Source: Methylomicrobium sp035916875 (GTDB lineage: Bacteria; Pseudomonadota; Gammaproteobacteria; Methylococcales; Methylomonadaceae). From it: a DNA stretch of 33,436 nt. A program made the translations under genes and the position numbers. The notes below the pieces were generated by a model. The model was not told the DNA's origin, searched no databases, and saw nothing but the letters and a program-made list of their open reading frames with translations. The stretch spans positions 1 through 33,436 of the forward strand of contig NZ_JAXUHN010000083.1 in the NCBI RefSeq assembly GCF_035916875.1, in the 5' to 3' direction. Shown one piece after another: positions 23,106 to 32,501 of this stretch (positions within the stretch are counted from its first letter, which is position 1; each line of letters opens with the position of its first letter).

Positions 23106-24248
23106 GTGAATGTTTTCTGGTTTTTACCGACGCATGGCGACGGCCGCTACCTGGGTTCGGCTCAGGGTGCGCGCGAAGTGAACTTGCACTATTTGCGCCA
23201 GATAGCCCAGGCGGCGGATACGTTGGGTTATGGCGGGGTTCTGATCCCTACCGGCGTCACCTGCGAGGACTCCTGGGTGGTCGCCTCCTCGTTGATTGAA
23301 TCGACCGAGAAGTTACGGTTTTTGGTGGCGGTTCGGCCCGGCCTGACCACGCCCACGGTGGCGGCGCGCATGGCGGCTACCCTGGACCGGTTTTCCGGCG
23401 GGCGCTTGCTGGTCAATGTCGTTGCCGGCGGCGATCCGGTTGAACTGGCCGGCGACGGCTTGTTCCTGGCGCATGACGAGCGTTATGTCCTGACCGCCGA
23501 GTTTTTGACCGTCTGGCAGCGCTTATTGGCGGGCGAAACCGTCAGTTTTGCCGGCAAGCATATCCGGGTCGATAACGCGAAACTGGCCTTTCCGCCCGCG
23601 CAGACGCCGAGTCTGCCGTTATATTTGGGCGGCTCATCGCCTGCCGCTCATCAACTGGCCGCCGAGTATATCGACCACTATCTGAGCTGGGGCGAGCCGG
23701 TGCCGGCCGTGGCCAAAAAAATCGCCGATCTTGAAGCTCGCGCCAGAGTGGCCGGGCGGGTCGTGCGTTACGGCCTCCGCATACACATCATCGTTCGTGA
23801 AACCGAAGCCGAAGCGTGGGCGGCGGCCAATGCGCTGATCCGCCATGTCGACGACGAGGCGATTGCTTCCGCGCAACGCGCCTACGCCCGCTCGGATTCC
23901 GAGGGGCAACGGCGGATGAACAGTCTGCACCGAGGCTCCCGGCAAAACCTCGAAATCGCCCCTAACTTATGGGCCGGTGTCGGTTTAGTCCGGGGCGGCG
24001 CAGGGACTGCGTTGGTCGGCGATCCGCAAACGGTCGCCAAGCGCTTGCAGGAATATGCCGATCTCGGCATCGAAACCTTTGTGCTCTCCGGTTACCCGCA
24101 TCTGGAAGAAGCCTACCGGGTGGCCGAATTGCTGTTCCCTTTGTTGCCGGTCGCAAAAGCCCCTGAAAAAACACGCGCCAAACCGGTGTTCCATTTAAGC
24201 CCTGTGGGCGATACCGGAAAAGTCGAGTGGCAAGCCAAGGCCGGATGA
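23106..24248 (+). CDS. msuD: Alkane/methanesulfonate monooxygenase (MsuD/SsuD family)
   Basis: This FMNH2-dependent luciferase-fold enzyme cleaves sulfonates to sulfite and an aldehyde. The 380-residue form starts MNVFWFLPTHGDGRYLG, exactly the family N-terminus, at a GTG with GGAG eight bases upstream. An in-frame ATG at 23058, overlapping the ribBA stop as ATGA, would add 16 residues not seen in relatives. Other motifs are GVLIPTGVTCEDSWV, VRPGLTTPTVAARMAATLDR, NVVAGGDPVE, LAHDERY, YLSWGEP, and PNLWAGVGLVRGGAGTALVG before SGYPHLEEAYR. MsuD versus SsuD cannot be decided from sequence; the link to sfnG favours methanesulfonate. Confidence 0.9.
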   Translation: MNVFWFLPTHGDGRYLGSAQGAREVNLHYLRQIAQAADTLGYGGVLIPTGVTCEDSWVVASSLIESTEKLRFLVAVRPGLTTPTVAARMAATLDRFSGGRLLVNVVAGGDPVELAGDGLFLAHDERYVLTAEFLTVWQRLLAGETVSFAGKHIRVDNAKLAFPPAQTPSLPLYLGGSSPAAHQLAAEYIDHYLSWGEPVPAVAKKIADLEARARVAGRVVRYGLRIHIIVRETEAEAWAAANALIRHVDDEAIASAQRAYARSDSEGQRRMNSLHRGSRQNLEIAPNLWAGVGLVRGGAGTALVGDPQTVAKRLQEYADLGIETFVLSGYPHLEEAYRVAELLFPLLPVAKAPEKTRAKPVFHLSPVGDTGKVEWQAKAG

Positions 24249-24358
24249 GCCGAGGCCGCATCGAGACTGACGATGCCATCGTGTGTCCCCAAGCCCGTTA
24301 TCAAAACCGAAAACCAGACCCTTTACAGACTCCATCAACCTCGTCAACCCTGAAGCCT

Positions 24359-25630
24359 ATGAAACTAGAAACGATCGCCGTACACGGCGGCTACAGCCCC
24401 GACCCGACCACCAAAGCCGTGGCCGTGCCCATTTATCAGACCACGTCTTACGCCTTTGACGATACCCAGCATGGCGCCGATCTCTTCGATTTGAAAGTGG
24501 CGGGAAATATCTATACCCGCATCATGAACCCGACTTCGGACGTGCTCGAAAAGCGCGTGGCGGCCCTGGAAGGCGGGATCGCCGGGCTGGCGCTGGCCTC
24601 CGGCATGGCGGCGATTACCTACGCGATCCAGACCATCGCCGAAGCCGGCGACAACATCGTCTCCGCCGCCACCCTGTACGGCGGCACTTACAATCTCTTT
24701 GCCCACACTCTGCCGCAATACGGCATCAACGTGCGTTTTGCCGATTATCGCGATCCCGCAGCTTTCGAGACGCTGATTGACGGCAAAACCAAGGCGATTT
24801 TCTGCGAATCGGTCGGCAACCCGCTCGGTAACGTGACCGATTTTGAACGGCTGGCCGCCATTGCCCACCGCCACGGCGTGCCGCTGATTGTCGACAACAC
24901 GGTGCCGTCGCCTTATCTTTGCCGTCCGATCGAGCACGGCGCCGATATTGTCGTGCACGCGCTCACCAAATATCTGGGCGGTCATGGCAACAGCATCGGC
25001 GGGGTGATCGTCGATAGCGGCAAATTCCCTTGGGCCGAACATAAAGCGCGTTTCCCTCGCCTGAACGAGCCCGACGTGTCCTATCATGGCGTCGTTTACA
25101 CCGAAGCCCTGGGGCCTGCCGCTTACATCGGCCGGGCCCGTGTCGTGCCGTTACGCAATACCGGCGCGGCCCTTTCGCCCTTCAATGCGTTTTTGATCTT
25201 GCAAGGCATAGAAACCCTGGCGCTGCGCATGGACAGGATCTCTGAAAACGCCGTCAAGGTGGCGCGCTACCTGCAAAACCACGTCAAGGTGGAATGGGTC
25301 AATTATGCGGGGCTCGAAGACCATCCGGATAAAGCGCTGGTCGATAAATACATGGGCGGACGCGCGTCCGGCATTCTGACTTTTGGCTTGAAAGGCGGCC
25401 GCAAGGCGGGAGAACGTTTTCAGGATGCGCTAAAACTGTTCACCCGCCTCGTGAATATCGGCGATGCCAAATCGCTGGCTTGCCACCCGGCATCGACCAC
25501 GCATCGGCAACTGTCTCCTGAAGAGCTGGTCAAGGCGGGCGTCACCGAGGACATGGTGCGCTTATCGATCGGGATAGAACACAGCGACGACATTGTCGCG
25601 GATCTGGAACAGGCGCTCGAGGCGGCTTGA
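24359..25630 (+). CDS. metY: O-acetylhomoserine sulfhydrylase (PLP-dependent)
   Basis: The 423-residue Cys/Met-metabolism PLP enzyme would combine O-acetylhomoserine with sulfide (or methanethiol) to give homocysteine (or methionine). It shows ETIAVHGGYSPDPTTKAVAV, PIYQTTSYAFDDTQHGADLF, ASGMAAITYAI, VDNTVPSPYLCRP, and the PLP lysine in VHALTKYLGGHGNSIGG; the late PASTTHRQLS block is also typical. ATG 24359 matches the family start and has only a weak ribosome-binding site. It lies 110 bases after msuD and may be in the same transcript or have its own promoter; none is clear in that gap. In context it is the step that fixes the liberated sulfur. Confidence 0.92.
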   Translation: MKLETIAVHGGYSPDPTTKAVAVPIYQTTSYAFDDTQHGADLFDLKVAGNIYTRIMNPTSDVLEKRVAALEGGIAGLALASGMAAITYAIQTIAEAGDNIVSAATLYGGTYNLFAHTLPQYGINVRFADYRDPAAFETLIDGKTKAIFCESVGNPLGNVTDFERLAAIAHRHGVPLIVDNTVPSPYLCRPIEHGADIVVHALTKYLGGHGNSIGGVIVDSGKFPWAEHKARFPRLNEPDVSYHGVVYTEALGPAAYIGRARVVPLRNTGAALSPFNAFLILQGIETLALRMDRISENAVKVARYLQNHVKVEWVNYAGLEDHPDKALVDKYMGGRASGILTFGLKGGRKAGERFQDALKLFTRLVNIGDAKSLACHPASTTHRQLSPEELVKAGVTEDMVRLSIGIEHSDDIVADLEQALEAA

Positions 25631-25653
25631 CGCCGGAGGATTGGCGGACGCTT

Positions 25654-25686
25654 GGCAGATCCCGGCTCAACAAGCCAGGATCTGTC
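25654..25686 (+). terminator. Hairpin after metY
   Basis: AGATCC (25657-25662) pairs with GGATCT (25678-25683), and inside it GGCT pairs with AGCC around a five-base loop. The stem extends outward by up to three more pairs. No T-run follows, so it may terminate or attenuate between metY and the regulator gene rather than being a strong intrinsic terminator. Confidence 0.5.
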
Positions 25687-25804
25687 CGGAAATCGGATCA
25701 TTATTACATTTAGGCATACAAATATTGATCTTGATCATTTTATAACTTGAGACGCGCATGCTATCTTGGAGCCTGTTGTAACTTCAAGGGATCTGTTTTT
25801 ACTT

Positions 25805-26986
25805 ATGTCTTTACTTGCCTTTCCTAATCCCGCCGAGATGGCGCTCTCGATCCGGGCGTCCGCCTTGGTTTTCGAAGATCCAAAATCCAGAGAACTGCTC
25901 GATCGAATCAAGCGGATTGCCCCGAGCGAATTAAACGCACTCGTCATCGGCGAAACCGGCACCGGCAAGGAGTTGGTTGCCCGCCACATCCATGAGTTGA
26001 GCGCCAGACGCAAAGGACCGTTTTTGGCGGTCAATTGCTGCGCCTTGTCGGAGACCTTGATCGAAAGCGAGTTGTTCGGCCATGAGAAAGGCGCTTTTAC
26101 CGGCGCGGTCACGACCAAACAGGGTTGGTTCGAGGCCGCTTCCGGCGGCACGATATTTCTGGACGAGATCGGCGACCTGCCGCAGTCGATGCAGGTCAAG
26201 TTATTGCGGGTCTTGCAGGAACGCGAAGTGGTGCGGGTCGGTTCGCATAAGGCGACGCCGATCGACGTACGCTTGATCGCCGCAACTAACGTCAAACTGG
26301 AAGAGGCGGTCATGGCCGGCCGGTTTCGCGAGGATTTGTACTACCGGCTGAATGTGGCGGCATTGAATCTGTTGCCTTTGCGGCAGCGCACCGGGGATAT
26401 TTTGCCGTTGGCCCGGCATTTTTTAAAAGTTTACGGACAGCGTCTCGGCTGCCCCGGAACCACGATTTCCCCCGCCGCAAAACAAGCCCTGTTAACGCAT
26501 CCCTGGCCAGGCAACATTCGGGAATTGGAAAATGCGATCCATCACGCCTTGTTGGTGGCTCGCGATCTGACCATTACGCCGACCGATTTAAATCTCTCTC
26601 AGGCGCTCAGTTTTTCTAAAACGGTAGAGTCCGAGGCGGGAGATTTTGAGAAACTGGACAGCGTCTTGCAAACCTTATGCGAGCAGGAACACCCGGATTT
26701 GTATGCCCGTGTCGAACACGCCTTGTTACAAGCCGCGTATAAGCACACCGGCCGCAATCAATTGGCTACGGCGAGGTTGCTTGGGTTGAGCCGGCACGTG
26801 GTGCGCGCCCGGTTGATTCAAAACCATATTTTGGCATCGGGCGATGCGGAAACCGAAAAATATCAGCCCCCCTTGCCGAAGAGTGTCAGTATTCCTCCCA
26901 TCGTAGTACCTGAGGTGATTCCCAAGGAAAGAAGCTACAAGGAAATTGTTTTCTCCGAAGCATCGCAGGAGTGTTGGGGATTTTGA
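25805..26986 (+). CDS. sfnR: Sigma54-dependent activator, SfnR type
   Basis: This 393-residue enhancer-binding protein has almost no N-terminal sensory part. The AAA+ domain begins by residue 20 (ASALVFEDPKSRELL), with Walker A GETGTGKE at 49-56, the sigma54-contact loop GAFTGA at 96-101, Walker B GGTIFLDEIGDLP, and REDLYYRLNV. A Fis-type helix-turn-helix near the C-terminus reads LATARLLGLSRHVVRARL. ATG 25805 fits SfnR-like starts; a TTG at 25766 is less likely. Pseudomonas SfnR activates dimethylsulfone genes and likewise lacks a receiver domain. The three sigma54 promoters in this locus are the expected targets. Lacking a sensor, its activity is probably set by expression, which sulfur-starvation regulators control in relatives; no such site was recognised here. 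Confidence 0.9.
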   Translation: MSLLAFPNPAEMALSIRASALVFEDPKSRELLDRIKRIAPSELNALVIGETGTGKELVARHIHELSARRKGPFLAVNCCALSETLIESELFGHEKGAFTGAVTTKQGWFEAASGGTIFLDEIGDLPQSMQVKLLRVLQEREVVRVGSHKATPIDVRLIAATNVKLEEAVMAGRFREDLYYRLNVAALNLLPLRQRTGDILPLARHFLKVYGQRLGCPGTTISPAAKQALLTHPWPGNIRELENAIHHALLVARDLTITPTDLNLSQALSFSKTVESEAGDFEKLDSVLQTLCEQEHPDLYARVEHALLQAAYKHTGRNQLATARLLGLSRHVVRARLIQNHILASGDAETEKYQPPLPKSVSIPPIVVPEVIPKERSYKEIVFSEASQECWGF

Positions 26987-27025
26987 TTGACCCCTAATTG
27001 ACAATTTAGGCCCGGAGGTCCAGCG

Positions 27026-28207
27026 CTATCGATCCCGCGGCTCGACATCGCAAAGATGCTCGCTGCGCAGATAGCTCTCCGACTGCATTTCCATCAACCG
27101 CGACACCGTGCGTTCGAATTCGAACGCGCCGTCGCCCTCGGTATACAGCTCCCTGGCGGGCGCCTCGGCGGCGCATATCAATTTGACCTTGTGTTCGTAG
27201 AGCGCATCGATCAAGGTCACGAAGCGCTTGGCCTCATTCCGGTACGCGGCGGTCAGTTTCGGAATGTTCGCCATGATGATCGTGCTGAATTCGCCGGCGA
27301 TTTTCAGATAGTCGGCCGCGCCCAACGGCTGCACGCACAACTCCTCGAAAGAGGTATAGGCGACATCGCCATGCGCCGCAGCCAGGCGTACGGTACGGCC
27401 GAATACCGGCAGCTCGACCGGCTTCATTTCCGAAAAATGCGTCAATTCGTCATAGCTTTGCCGGAGGAACGCGTCGGCACGTGAGTCCAGCGGAGTGTAA
27501 TAGGCCTTCTGCAACGCATGCAGATGGCGGAGACGAAAATCCTTTTTGGCCGCCAGTTGGACAATGTTGGCTTCGTTCTGCAAGACTTTAATGAAAAACA
27601 GAAACTGCTCCCTTTGCAGGCCGCCCTGATAAAGTTCATTCGGGTGCCGGTTCGAGGTGATTACGGTCACGACGCCGAGTTCGAACAATTTGTTGAACAG
27701 GCGGCCCAAAATCATCGCGTCGGCAATGTCGGTCACATGGAATTCGTCAAAACATAAAAGGCGCGTCGAATTTCTAATTTGTTCGGCGAGCACCAACAAC
27801 GCATCGGTGATTTTTTGCTGCCGGCAGCGGTGCACGAAAGTGTGCACTTCGGTCATGAAAGTATTGAAATGCACGCGCCGTTTTTGGGGGAACGGACAGG
27901 ATTCGTAAAACAGTTCCATCAGCATCGACTTGCCGCGGCCGACGCCGCCGTAAATGTACAGACTTTTGCAGCGAGCCGGGCGGGGGGAGAAAAGCTTTTG
28001 CGCGGCCGGTTTGTTGTCGTGGGAGGCGTGGGCGATAAGGCCGTTCAGCAGGTCTTGCAAATGCGCCAGTACGCCGTGTTGCGCGGCGTCGTATTGAATA
28101 TGCGCCTGGTCGATCAGAGCGAAATAGCGCCGCTCCAGTTCGCCGGACAGGTCGGGCAAGGGAGGGGCGGCGGCTGGTTTGGTTTTATTGAGGATTTTTT
28201 TAAGCAT
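27026..28207 (-). CDS. zapE: Cell-division ATPase ZapE (AFG1-like)
   Basis: This 393-residue AAA+-type ATPase of the AFG1/ZapE family associates with the division ring in E. coli and is needed for Z-ring stability under stress. It has Walker A GGVGRGKS in SLYIYGGVGRGKSMLMELFY, HFNTFMTEVH, Walker B LLCFDEFHVTDIADAMI, TSNRHPNELY and the C-terminal FTRV-like block EFERTVSRLMEMQSESYL. The start ATG 28207 has a weak ribosome-binding site. It converges with sfnR, with only 39 bases between them. Confidence 0.94.
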   Translation of the reverse strand: MLKKILNKTKPAAAPPLPDLSGELERRYFALIDQAHIQYDAAQHGVLAHLQDLLNGLIAHASHDNKPAAQKLFSPRPARCKSLYIYGGVGRGKSMLMELFYESCPFPQKRRVHFNTFMTEVHTFVHRCRQQKITDALLVLAEQIRNSTRLLCFDEFHVTDIADAMILGRLFNKLFELGVVTVITSNRHPNELYQGGLQREQFLFFIKVLQNEANIVQLAAKKDFRLRHLHALQKAYYTPLDSRADAFLRQSYDELTHFSEMKPVELPVFGRTVRLAAAHGDVAYTSFEELCVQPLGAADYLKIAGEFSTIIMANIPKLTAAYRNEAKRFVTLIDALYEHKVKLICAAEAPARELYTEGDGAFEFERTVSRLMEMQSESYLRSEHLCDVEPRDR

Positions 28208-28295
28208 GGAGCGAACTAAGGAGCCAAGCGAAGATTGACCCCCCGATCATCAACCGATTCAGAAATTTCTTATGCTAAGTAAACGGGAATGGGAG

Positions 28296-30869
28296 TCAAG
28301 CATTTATCGCCACCTTGTCCGCTTTCTCCCGGTAATTTTTGATCTGATCGAAATTAAGATAGCGGTAGGTGTCCTCCGCCGATTTATCGATTTGCGCGGC
28401 ATACTGCATGTATTCCTCAATCGTCGGGATCTTGCCGAGAATCGAGCAGACCGCCGCAAGTTCGGCCGAGGTTAGAAACACGTTTGCGCCGTTGCCGAGA
28501 CGGTTCGGGAAGTTCCGCGTAGAAGTTGAAACCACGGTCGAGTTTTCCTTTACCCGCGCTTGATTGCCCATGCACAGCGAGCAGCCGGGCATTTCCATTC
28601 GCGCGCCGGCCTTGCCGAAGGCGCCGTAATAGCCTTCTTCGGTCAGTTGGTTCTGGTCCATCTTGGTCGGCGGCGCGACCCACAGACGGGTCGGCAGTTC
28701 GCCTTTTTGCTGTTCGAGCAGTTTGCCGGCGGCGCGGAAATGGCCGATGTTGGTCATGCACGAACCGAGAAAGACTTCGTCGATATGGGTGCCGGCCACT
28801 TCCGACAACGGCTTGATATCGTCCGGATCGTTCGGGCAGGCCAGGAGCGGTTCCTTGATCTGATCCATGTCGATTTCAATGACTTCGGCATATTCGGCGT
28901 CCGGATCGGGCTCCAGCAATACAGGATTGGCGAGCCAATCCTCCATCGCCTTGATTCGCCGTTCGATCGTGCGTTTGTCGCCGTAGCCTTCCGCAATCAT
29001 CCATTTCAAGAGCGTGATGTTCGAGGTCAGATATTCGCGGATCGGCGCTTCATTCAGACGGATCGTGCAGCCGCCTGCCGAGCGTTCGGCCGAGGCGTCG
29101 GACAATTCGAACGCCTGCTCGACTTTCAGATCGGGCAGACCTTCGATTTCGAGAATCCGGCCCGAGAATACGTTCTTCTTGCCTTTTTTCTCGACCGTCA
29201 ACAGGCCGCGCTGTAAGGCAGCATACGGAATCGCATTGACCATGTCGCGCAGCGTGATGCCGGGTTGCATCTTGCCCTTGAAGCGCACCAACACCGATTC
29301 GGGCATGTCGAGCGGCATCACGCCGGTCGCGGCCGCGAAGGCGACCAGGCCGGAGCCGGCCGGGAACGAAATGCCGATCGGAAAGCGGGTGTGCGAGTCG
29401 CCGCCGGTGCCGACCGTGTCGGGCAGCAGCATCCGGTTCAGCCAGGAATGGATGATGCCGTCGCCGGGACGGAGCGACACGCCGCCGCGGTTCATGATGA
29501 AGTCTGGCAGGGTATGCTGCATTTCGACGTCGACCGGCTTCGGATAGGCGGCGGTGTGGCAGAACGACTGCATCACCAGATCCGCCGAAAAGCCCAGGCA
29601 GGCGAGGTCTTTCAGTTCGTCGCGGGTCATAGGTCCCGTCGTGTCCTGCGAGCCGACCGTGGTCATATGCGGCTCGCAGTAGGTGTTCGGGCGGATGCCT
29701 TCGACGCCGCAGGCGCGGCCGACCATTTTCTGCGCCAGCGTGAAGCCTTTGCTGCTGTCTTGAACCGTACCCGGACGCCGGAATACGGTCGATGGCGGCA
29801 GGCCTAAGGATTTCCGCGCCCGGTCGGTCAGGCCGCGGCCGATGATCAGCGGAATCCGGCCGCCGGCGCGGACTTCGTCGAGCAGTACGTCGGTTTTCAG
29901 CTCGAAACGGCAGACGACTTCATCTGTGCCGTGGCGCTTGACCACGCCTTCGTAGGGATAGATGTCGATCACGTCGCCCATTGCCATGCCGGTCACGTCG
30001 CATTCGAACGGCAGCGCGCCGGAGTCTTCCATCGTGTTGAAGAAGATCGGCGCGATCTTGCCGCCGATGCAGACGCCGCCTTCGCGTTTGTTCGGAATGT
30101 AAGGAATGTCGTTGCCCATGTACCAGAGCACCGAGTTGGTCGCCGATTTACGGGACGAGCCGGTGCCGACAACGTCGCCGACATAGGCGACCGGGAAGCC
30201 TTTTTGCTTCAGCTCGGCGATCTGCTGTTCGGCATTCGTGATGCCTTCGCGCGGCATTTTCAGCATCGCTTTCGCATGCAGCGGAATGTCCGGGCGCGAC
30301 CAGGCGTCCGGCGCGGGCGACAAATCGTCGGTATTGGTTTCGCCGGTCACCTTGAATACGGTCACGGTCAATTTTGTCGGCAATTCCGGTTTAGCCGTGA
30401 ACCATTCCGCATCGGCCCAGGACTCAAGCACCCGTTTCGCATAGCCATTGCCGGCATCGCTCTTGGCCTGGACGTCGTGGAACGCATCGAAAATCAGCAG
30501 CGTGTGCGAAAGCGCTTTCGCCGCGATCGGGGCCAGTTCGGCATGATGATCGAGCAGGTCGATCAGCGGTGCGACATTGTAGCCGCCGAGCATCGTACCG
30601 AGCAGGCGGGTCGCATCGCTCGGCGAAAGAATCGGCGAGGCCGCCTCGCCTTTTGCGATAGCCGCGAGGAATCCAGCCTTCACATACGCCGCATCGTCAA
30701 CGCCGGCCGGAATCCGGTTCGCCAGCAAATCCAATAAAAAATTCTCCTCCCCGGCCGGCGGATTTTTGATCAGTTTGACCAGCGCGGCGGTCTGCTGCGC
30801 ATTGAGCGGCTTCGGCACGATACTTTCGGCGGCGCGCTCGGCAACGTGTTTACGGTATTGTTCAAGCAT
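28296..30869 (-). CDS. acnB: Aconitate hydratase B
   Basis: AcnB interconverts citrate and isocitrate with a [4Fe-4S] cluster. The 857-residue product has the AcnB-specific order, with the HEAT-like and swivel domains first (MLEQYRKHVAERAAESI, VTGETNTDDLSPAPDAWSRP, GTGSSRKSATNSVLWY) and the catalytic core after. The cluster cysteines are seen in FLGSCMTNIGHF and in GCSLCMGNQA. TVGTGGDSHTRFPIG and SFPAGSGLVAFAAATG are also typical. ATG 30869 has GAGGAA upstream. It follows icd by about 104 bases on the same strand, placing two consecutive TCA-cycle steps together. Confidence 0.97.
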   Translation of the reverse strand: MLEQYRKHVAERAAESIVPKPLNAQQTAALVKLIKNPPAGEENFLLDLLANRIPAGVDDAAYVKAGFLAAIAKGEAASPILSPSDATRLLGTMLGGYNVAPLIDLLDHHAELAPIAAKALSHTLLIFDAFHDVQAKSDAGNGYAKRVLESWADAEWFTAKPELPTKLTVTVFKVTGETNTDDLSPAPDAWSRPDIPLHAKAMLKMPREGITNAEQQIAELKQKGFPVAYVGDVVGTGSSRKSATNSVLWYMGNDIPYIPNKREGGVCIGGKIAPIFFNTMEDSGALPFECDVTGMAMGDVIDIYPYEGVVKRHGTDEVVCRFELKTDVLLDEVRAGGRIPLIIGRGLTDRARKSLGLPPSTVFRRPGTVQDSSKGFTLAQKMVGRACGVEGIRPNTYCEPHMTTVGSQDTTGPMTRDELKDLACLGFSADLVMQSFCHTAAYPKPVDVEMQHTLPDFIMNRGGVSLRPGDGIIHSWLNRMLLPDTVGTGGDSHTRFPIGISFPAGSGLVAFAAATGVMPLDMPESVLVRFKGKMQPGITLRDMVNAIPYAALQRGLLTVEKKGKKNVFSGRILEIEGLPDLKVEQAFELSDASAERSAGGCTIRLNEAPIREYLTSNITLLKWMIAEGYGDKRTIERRIKAMEDWLANPVLLEPDPDAEYAEVIEIDMDQIKEPLLACPNDPDDIKPLSEVAGTHIDEVFLGSCMTNIGHFRAAGKLLEQQKGELPTRLWVAPPTKMDQNQLTEEGYYGAFGKAGARMEMPGCSLCMGNQARVKENSTVVSTSTRNFPNRLGNGANVFLTSAELAAVCSILGKIPTIEEYMQYAAQIDKSAEDTYRYLNFDQIKNYREKADKVAINA

Positions 30870-30973
30870 CAGTGATTCCTCTTATTCGGGATGTCGCGGC
30901 GCGTCTTCTATGGCCGGAAAAATACTTTCGTCAATTCAATTGATTAAGTGTGACAGCGGCTTGGCCGATGTGT

Positions 30974-31984
30974 TCATTCCATCGCGCCAACGATCGCATT
31001 GCCCATCTCGATCGTGCCCGCTTTCGAATGCGGATTCAAATCCGGCGTGACATGCTTGCCTTCGTTCACGACTTTTTCGACCGCTTTGATGACCCGTTCG
31101 GCCGCTTCCTGTTCGCCCAAATGGCTCAGCATCATTGCGCCGGCCATGATCACCGCGGTTGGATTGGCCAGATTTTTACCAGCAATGTCCGGAGCGCTGC
31201 CGTGCACTGCTTCAAACAAAGCCGCGTCGTTGCCGATATTCGCCCCCGGAATCAGGCCCAAGCCGCCGACCAGGCCCGCGGTCAGATCGGACAAAATATC
31301 GCCGAACATATTTGTGCAAACGATCACGTCAAACTGTTGAGGATTCATCACCAAGTGCATGCAGGCGGCATCGATGATTTTTTCGTCGAACTGAATATCA
31401 GGGTAACGCGTCGCGGTTTCGCGGGCCACATCCAGAAACAGGCCTTGGGTATATTTCAGGATGTTCGCCTTATGGCAGACCGTGACTTTTTGGCGGTTAT
31501 TCTCACGCGCATATTGAAACGCGTAGTCGATGATCCGCTCGGAGCCGCTGCGGGTTACCACTGCCAGACTTTCGGCGATGTCCTTTTTCGGGGTCAAATA
31601 ATGTTCGAGCCCTGCGTATAGGCCTTCGGTGTTTTCGCGGACGATCACGATATCGACGTCATCATAACGGGTTTTAATGCCCGCCCAGCTTTTGGCCGGC
31701 CGCACATTCGCATACAGTTCGTATTTTTGCCGCAACGCGACATTGATGCTGCGGAAGCCGGTGCCGACGACCGTCGTCAATGGCCCCTTGAAGGCGACCC
31801 GGGTTTTATCGAACGATGCCATCGTTTCATCGGGCAAGGGCGTGCCGAATTTTTCGTGCGCGCCGAAGCCCGCATACGCTTCTTCCCACTGAATCTTTGC
31901 GCCGGATGCGTCAATCACTTTGACGGCCTCATCCATAATCGAAGGACCGATACCGTCGCCTTTTATCAAGGTCACCAGATGCAT
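30974..31984 (-). CDS. icd: Isocitrate dehydrogenase (short, probably NAD-dependent)
   Basis: This 336-residue member of the isocitrate/isopropylmalate dehydrogenase family has TLIKGDGIGPSIMDEAVKV, GTGFRSINVALRQKYELYAN with the substrate-binding Ser/Asn/Arg set, VIVRENTEGLYAG, CHKANILKYTQGLF, FDVIVCTNMFGDILSDL and FEAVHGSAPDIAGKNLANPTA. The short length and RSINVALR block suit the NAD-type isocitrate dehydrogenases rather than the 416-residue NADP enzyme of E. coli. Co-localisation with acnB supports isocitrate as substrate. ATG 31984 has GGAG eight bases upstream. Confidence 0.92.
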   Translation of the reverse strand: MHLVTLIKGDGIGPSIMDEAVKVIDASGAKIQWEEAYAGFGAHEKFGTPLPDETMASFDKTRVAFKGPLTTVVGTGFRSINVALRQKYELYANVRPAKSWAGIKTRYDDVDIVIVRENTEGLYAGLEHYLTPKKDIAESLAVVTRSGSERIIDYAFQYARENNRQKVTVCHKANILKYTQGLFLDVARETATRYPDIQFDEKIIDAACMHLVMNPQQFDVIVCTNMFGDILSDLTAGLVGGLGLIPGANIGNDAALFEAVHGSAPDIAGKNLANPTAVIMAGAMMLSHLGEQEAAERVIKAVEKVVNEGKHVTPDLNPHSKAGTIEMGNAIVGAME

Positions 31985-32049
31985 TCAAAACTCCATAAAA
32001 ATTAGAAAAAAAGAATATTACACAGAGGCGTCCGATTCGGGGAGCCTCC

Positions 32050-32337
32050 TTACAGCACCGAAACCACCAGCGCAAACACAAACACGAAGATCACGAACAA
32101 GGTAAATTTGGCCCGGCCGCCGAGTTCCGCCCACCGGCGTTTGCATTCGGCTTTCAGCGCGAGTTTGACGTTGTCGGCCTGAAAGATGCGCCGACACTGG
32201 CCGCGAAACGACTTTTCTTCTTCGGCGGCGGCTTCCTGGTCGATCAGTTCGATGATTTTCGAATAATAACTCCCGCATTTGGGGCATCTTGTCTCGTCCA
32301 GCGGGTTTTGAAGACCGCAAGCAGGGCATTTCTTCAT
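32050..32337 (-). CDS. Zinc-ribbon protein with C-terminal membrane anchor
   Basis: The 95-residue product starts MKKCPACG and has a second pair in CPKCG, a four-cysteine zinc ribbon at 4, 7, 18 and 21. A charged middle follows, then a single hydrophobic helix at the very C-terminus (FTLFVIFVFVFALVVSVL), so the ribbon would face the cytoplasm as a tail-anchored domain. ATG 32337 has GAGG eight bases upstream; a GTG three codons earlier is the alternative. The family is not recognised further and no function is proposed. Confidence 0.75.
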   Translation of the reverse strand: MKKCPACGLQNPLDETRCPKCGSYYSKIIELIDQEAAAEEEKSFRGQCRRIFQADNVKLALKAECKRRWAELGGRAKFTLFVIFVFVFALVVSVL

Positions 32338-32501
32338 CAGCAGCACCTCAAACCAGGGATCAGAGCAAGGAACAGGCCAATTCGTTCTCCGGCCTGGATT
32401 TTATTTGAATTGCGTATTGTAACTCGAAACGGCCGACAATCGTGTGGGCGGTATCGATTTGCCGCCTCGGCTACGTTTTCTTATGGACCTCGAAAACCCG
32501 T

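Noticed and set aside
25653..25668. TGGCAGATCCCGGCTC as a sigma54 promoter of the regulator gene
   Set aside because: The spacing between GG and GC is one base short, and the sequence is part of the hairpin after metY.
29931..30737. Plus-strand open frame of 268 codons opposite acnB
   Set aside because: It is antisense to aconitase B, which is complete and conserved throughout.
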